Below, one piece after another: positions 13,439 to 16,026 of a stretch of 16,026 bases of DNA; the stretch's first letter is position 1, and each line of letters begins with the position of its first letter. This DNA comes from Chloroflexota bacterium. Its GTDB lineage: Bacteria; Chloroflexota; UBA6077; CF-72. Under the pieces are notes generated by a model. That model was given only the letters and a program-made list of their open reading frames with translations. It was not told where the DNA came from and made no database searches. The stretch covers positions 1 through 16,026 of the forward strand of contig JAFAWJ010000493.1 of the NCBI GenBank assembly GCA_019242065.1, in the 5' to 3' direction. The translations under genes and the position numbers were made by a program.

Positions 13439-14062
13439 TCACCAACCGCGGGCGATCCATTCATCCAGGTGCGGCCGCTCGGTACCGATCGTGGTATCGC
13501 GACCGTGGCCTGGATGGACCATCACGTCGTCGCCCAGCGTAAACAGGCGGTCGCGCACGCTGGCGATGATCCGCTCGAAGCGGACCGGATCTTTCTGCGT
13601 GTTGCCCGGCCCGCCCGGAAACAGCGTGTCGCCCGAAAAGAGGTGACCGTCGTACACGAAGCACGTCGATCCAGGCGTATGCCCCGGCGTGTGAATTGCC
13701 GTGAGCGCGTGCGGCCCGAACGACAGCGACTGCTGGTCGACTATGAGAAAATCCGGCTCGACGCTCAGCTGCGCCGCATCGTCGATGCCGATGGCCACCG
13801 GTACGTGCAGCAGGCCCTTGAGCTCGGCGACGTGCTCATGATGATCGCGGTGGCCGTGTGTGACGATGATCGCTTTGACGTTCAGGCCCTCCGCCGCGGC
13901 CGCGATGGCCTCGGGCTCGTAGCCGCCGTCCAGGACGTACGCCTCGCGCGTGTCCTCGTCCGAGACGATAAAGATGTTGTTTTCGTGAGGCCCGATGTTG
14001 CGCAGGCACTGGATGTTCAAGCCGCGCGAACTATGGGCTAGCTGTTCCACTGGGATAGTCAC
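13439..14062 (-). CDS. Metallo-beta-lactamase-fold hydrolase (glyoxalase II-like)
   Basis: The 207-residue product carries the dinuclear metal site of the MBL fold: THGHRDHHEH (His69, His71, Asp73, His74), His128 in TPGHTPGS, Asp145 in SGDTLF and His186 in HPGHG. The short length and the GGPGNT and IGTERPHL segments match the small glyoxalase II-like / YcbL-type group, which hydrolyses thioesters; the actual substrate is unknown. Start choice: GTG 14062 overlaps the murA stop as GTGA, and the GAGGAG encoding the two Glu near the MurA C-terminus serves as its Shine-Dalgarno site. A longer frame to 14248 runs inside murA and lacks family resemblance. It is probably co-transcribed and coupled with murA. 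Confidence 0.88.
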   Translation of the reverse strand: MTIPVEQLAHSSRGLNIQCLRNIGPHENNIFIVSDEDTREAYVLDGGYEPEAIAAAAEGLNVKAIIVTHGHRDHHEHVAELKGLLHVPVAIGIDDAAQLSVEPDFLIVDQQSLSFGPHALTAIHTPGHTPGSTCFVYDGHLFSGDTLFPGGPGNTQKDPVRFERIIASVRDRLFTLGDDVMVHPGHGRDTTIGTERPHLDEWIARGW

Positions 14063-15387
14063 GGCGAATGCTCCTCTGTAATCCGCGCGCCAGCCTGGCT
14101 CAACTTGCCGACCAGGTTTTCGTATCCGCGCGCCACGTGATCGATGCCGGTGATGCGACTGACGCCCTCGGCGGCCAGCGCGGCGAGCACAAGCGTGGCC
14201 CCCGCGCGCAGATCTGGGATCTCGACTTGCGACCCGTGCAGTCGGCACGGACCGTAGATAGCCGCCGTATGCGCATCAAACACGTGGATGTTGGCACCCA
14301 TGCGCTGGAGCGCGGGAGCATAGTCGAACCGGTCCTCGTACAGGTTCTCTTTGATCGTGCTCACGCCGTCAGCCTCGACCAGCGCCAGCGAGAACGGTGC
14401 CTGGAGATCGGTCGGGAACCCCGGATAGATGGCCGTGTTGATGCGGTGCTCGCGAAATGGCGGCTGACCGTGAACGCGCAGGCCGCCGGAGGCCGCCTCT
14501 ACGCCAACGTCCATCTGGCGGAGCGCTTCAAGGAACGCCTCCATATGGTCGGGGCGGGCGCCGGCCAGCAGCACGTCACCTCCGGTGATCGCCGCGGCGA
14601 TGGCGAACGACCCGGCCTCGATGCGATCCGGAATGACGTCGATGTGGGCACCGCGTAGCGAATCGCGGCCGACGCCTTCGACGACGACGGTGTGCACGTC
14701 ATCCACGTCGCGTTGCACGCAGGCGCCCATGCCGTTGAGGAAGTCGATCAGGTTGTCGACTTCGGGCTCCGCGGCGGCGTTGGTGATCACCGTCCGACCG
14801 TCGGCCAGGACGGCCGACATGACCACGTTCTCGGTGCCCGTGACGCTCGCCTCGGCCAAGCGCAGATCGGTGCCCTTCAGCCCGCGCGGCGCCCGCGAGA
14901 AGTAGTAGCCCCACTTGTAGTCGATCTCGGCGCCGAGCGCGCGCAGCGCTTCGACGTGAACGTTAACAGGCCGTCGTCCGATGCGATCGCCGCCCGGATT
15001 GGGAATGATGACCTTGCCGCGACGGCCCAGCATCGGGCCGAGGAGCACGAACGAGGCGCGCAGACGCTTGGCTGCTTCCAGCGGAATGAAGTCCCAATCG
15101 AGATCATGGGCGTGGATGCGCAGGGTGTGATCGGCGATCCAGCACGCTTCGGCCCCCAGGTCGCGAAGGGTCTCGAGGATGTACTCCACGTCCGCGATGC
15201 GCGGCGCATTGCCGATCGTGCACGGCTCGCCGCACAGGACGGCGGCCGCCATCAGCTTCAGCACCGCGTTCTTCGCGCCCGAAACTGGCAGTGTCCCTCG
15301 CAAGGAGACACCACCCTCGATCACATACGCGGTCGATTCGGACAGGCAGGCCTCGCCGTTATCGCCGCCGGGCCCAGGCTCGGCCAT
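14059..15387 (-). CDS. murA: UDP-N-acetylglucosamine 1-carboxyvinyltransferase, Asp-type
   Basis: MurA transfers enolpyruvate from PEP to UDP-GlcNAc, the first committed step of peptidoglycan synthesis. The 442-residue product has the PEP/UDP site SGAKN (36-40, Lys39 and Asn40), the active-site loop PGGDRIGRRP (131-140), the catalytic Asp327 in FPTDLQAPF and Arg420 in ARGYENL. The loop residue that is Cys115 in E. coli is Asp134 here (codon at 14988-14986). That replacement is known to confer intrinsic fosfomycin resistance in mycobacterial and chlamydial MurA while keeping activity. ATG 15387 gives an N-terminus about 20 residues longer than usual, and the in-frame upstream extension to 15624 overlaps the divergent gene and is unlikely. 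No Shine-Dalgarno site is seen. It overlaps the MBL-fold gene by 4 bases. Confidence 0.92.
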   Translation of the reverse strand: MAEPGPGGDNGEACLSESTAYVIEGGVSLRGTLPVSGAKNAVLKLMAAAVLCGEPCTIGNAPRIADVEYILETLRDLGAEACWIADHTLRIHAHDLDWDFIPLEAAKRLRASFVLLGPMLGRRGKVIIPNPGGDRIGRRPVNVHVEALRALGAEIDYKWGYYFSRAPRGLKGTDLRLAEASVTGTENVVMSAVLADGRTVITNAAAEPEVDNLIDFLNGMGACVQRDVDDVHTVVVEGVGRDSLRGAHIDVIPDRIEAGSFAIAAAITGGDVLLAGARPDHMEAFLEALRQMDVGVEAASGGLRVHGQPPFREHRINTAIYPGFPTDLQAPFSLALVEADGVSTIKENLYEDRFDYAPALQRMGANIHVFDAHTAAIYGPCRLHGSQVEIPDLRAGATLVLAALAAEGVSRITGIDHVARGYENLVGKLSQAGARITEEHSP

Positions 15388-15398
15388 ACTTAGGAGCG

Positions 15399-15404
15399 AT
15401 TGTA
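15399..15404 (-). promoter_or_regulatory. Candidate -10 box of murA
   Basis: On the minus strand TACAAT (15404-15399) matches TATAAT at five of six bases and lies 11 bases before the murA ATG. With normal spacing the leader would be only about five bases, matching the missing Shine-Dalgarno site. No good -35 is visible 16-18 bases further upstream. Confidence 0.35.
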
Positions 15405-15442
15405 TGGCCACAACCGAGATCGCTACTTTAGGGGCGGCGACG

Positions 15443-16026
15443 ATGCGCATCGGCCTCAACATCAACCAGTCGGCCGGCGGTGGCCGGCCCGCCACGGTCG
15501 ACCAGGTCATCGACGAGGTCGCGTCCGCGGCGGAGCGTGGCTTTGCCTCGGGCGCGCTCGCCCAGCTGTCGGGGATCGACGCACTGACCCTGATCGCGCT
15601 GGCCGGGCGCGTGGTACCTGGCATCGAGCTCCAGACCGCCGTCGTCCCGATCTATCCGCGCCATCCGACGGCCCTGGCCCAACAGGCGCTGACCGTGAAC
15701 GCCGCGATCGGCGGGCGACTGGTCCTCGGCATCGGGCTGGCGCACAAGCCGGTTGTCGAACAGCGCTGGGGCATGTCGTTCGAGCGGCCCGTCGCGTACA
15801 TGCGCGAGTACCTGGCCATCCTGATGCCGCTCCTGCGCGGCGAGGCGGTCGACTTCAAGGGCGACCGACTGACCGGTCAGCAGCAGCTGTCCTTTGCCGA
15901 AGCCCCGGCGCCGACGGTCCTGCTGGCGGCGCTTGGCGAACACATGCTGCGGCTGGCCGGCGCACACACCGACGGCACCTCGCTATGGATGGTCGGTCCG
16001 CGCACGCTGGCCGACCACATTACGCC
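15443..16026 (+). CDS. Luciferase-like (LLM class) F420/flavin-dependent oxidoreductase, 3' truncated
   Basis: The frame stays open to the window end and encodes about 194 residues of a bacterial-luciferase-fold oxidoreductase. Recognisable segments are MRIGLNINQS at the start, then LQTAVVPIYPRHPTALAQQA (about residues 66-85), GRLVLGIGLAHKP (92-104) and MREYLAILMPLLRGEAVDFKG (about 120-140), all standard for the F420-dependent subgroup. The cofactor (F420 or FMN) cannot be settled from this part. Two starts are possible: ATG 15443 with AGGGG at 15430-15434, which gives the family's usual N-terminus, and in-frame ATG 15404 with AGGAG at 15392-15396, which adds 13 residues but leaves only 16 bases to divergent murA. 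I favour 15443. Confidence 0.82.
   Translation, partial: MRIGLNINQSAGGGRPATVDQVIDEVASAAERGFASGALAQLSGIDALTLIALAGRVVPGIELQTAVVPIYPRHPTALAQQALTVNAAIGGRLVLGIGLAHKPVVEQRWGMSFERPVAYMREYLAILMPLLRGEAVDFKGDRLTGQQQLSFAEAPAPTVLLAALGEHMLRLAGAHTDGTSLWMVGPRTLADHIT

Noticed and set aside
15388..15624. Extended N-terminus of MurA
   Set aside because: It is antisense to the conserved first part of the luciferase-like oxidoreductase and lacks MurA similarity.
1..16026. Mobile elements, CRISPR arrays, toxin-antitoxin or phage defence genes
   Set aside because: I saw no transposase, integrase, evenly spaced direct repeats, cas-like or nuclease motifs. Apart from the palindromes and the sortase block, the window reads as ordinary metabolic chromosome.

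Overview
The window is GC-rich, gene-dense bacterial chromosomal DNA. Proteins with Thr/Ala/Pro-rich spacers (ATPTPF, TATPVPTPF), a large extracellular sortase, SH3-like plus glucosaminidase secreted proteins, an F420-type luciferase-like oxidoreductase and an Asp-type MurA together suggest a member of the Chloroflexota or a nearby Terrabacteria lineage. This placement is inference; there is no rRNA or marker phylogeny here.

Layout. 1-109: the C-terminal end of an oligopeptide-type ABC permease. 110-557: a gene-free stretch that opens with three perfect, directly abutting palindromes (122-195), each centred on CATG; this is the most unusual signal in the window. 558-3688 (+): a cell-surface block with a small secreted, membrane-anchored protein carrying a non-canonical sorting-like tail, a sortase with extra domains on both sides of the catalytic core, and a secreted SH3/glucosaminidase cell-wall hydrolase. 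3693-5166 (-): pyrD and pyrE of pyrimidine synthesis, overlapping by 107 bases. 5260-8193 (+): a benzoate-CoA-ligase-family enzyme, an unrecognised 134-residue protein and a two-domain rhodanese. 8197-10911 (-): a soluble GAF histidine kinase and a LuxR-type response regulator joined by an ATGA overlap, followed by an SDR oxidoreductase. 11027-13432 (+): a small zinc-ribbon protein, an epoxide hydrolase preceded by a long inverted repeat, a tiny membrane protein and an unrecognised two-helix membrane protein. 13439-15387 (-): murA, with the fosfomycin-target cysteine replaced by aspartate, translationally overlapped by a metallo-beta-lactamase-fold hydrolase. 15443-end (+): an incomplete luciferase-like flavin/F420 oxidoreductase.

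How the genes fit together. The surface block and murA concern the cell envelope, pyrDE is housekeeping, and the acyl-CoA ligase, rhodanese, SDR, epoxide hydrolase and luciferase-like enzyme look like dispersed catabolic or detoxification functions. The three convergent gene pairs end only 3-6 bases apart, and I see no classical stem plus T-tract terminator. I found no tRNA, rRNA, CRISPR array, insertion sequence or phage gene.
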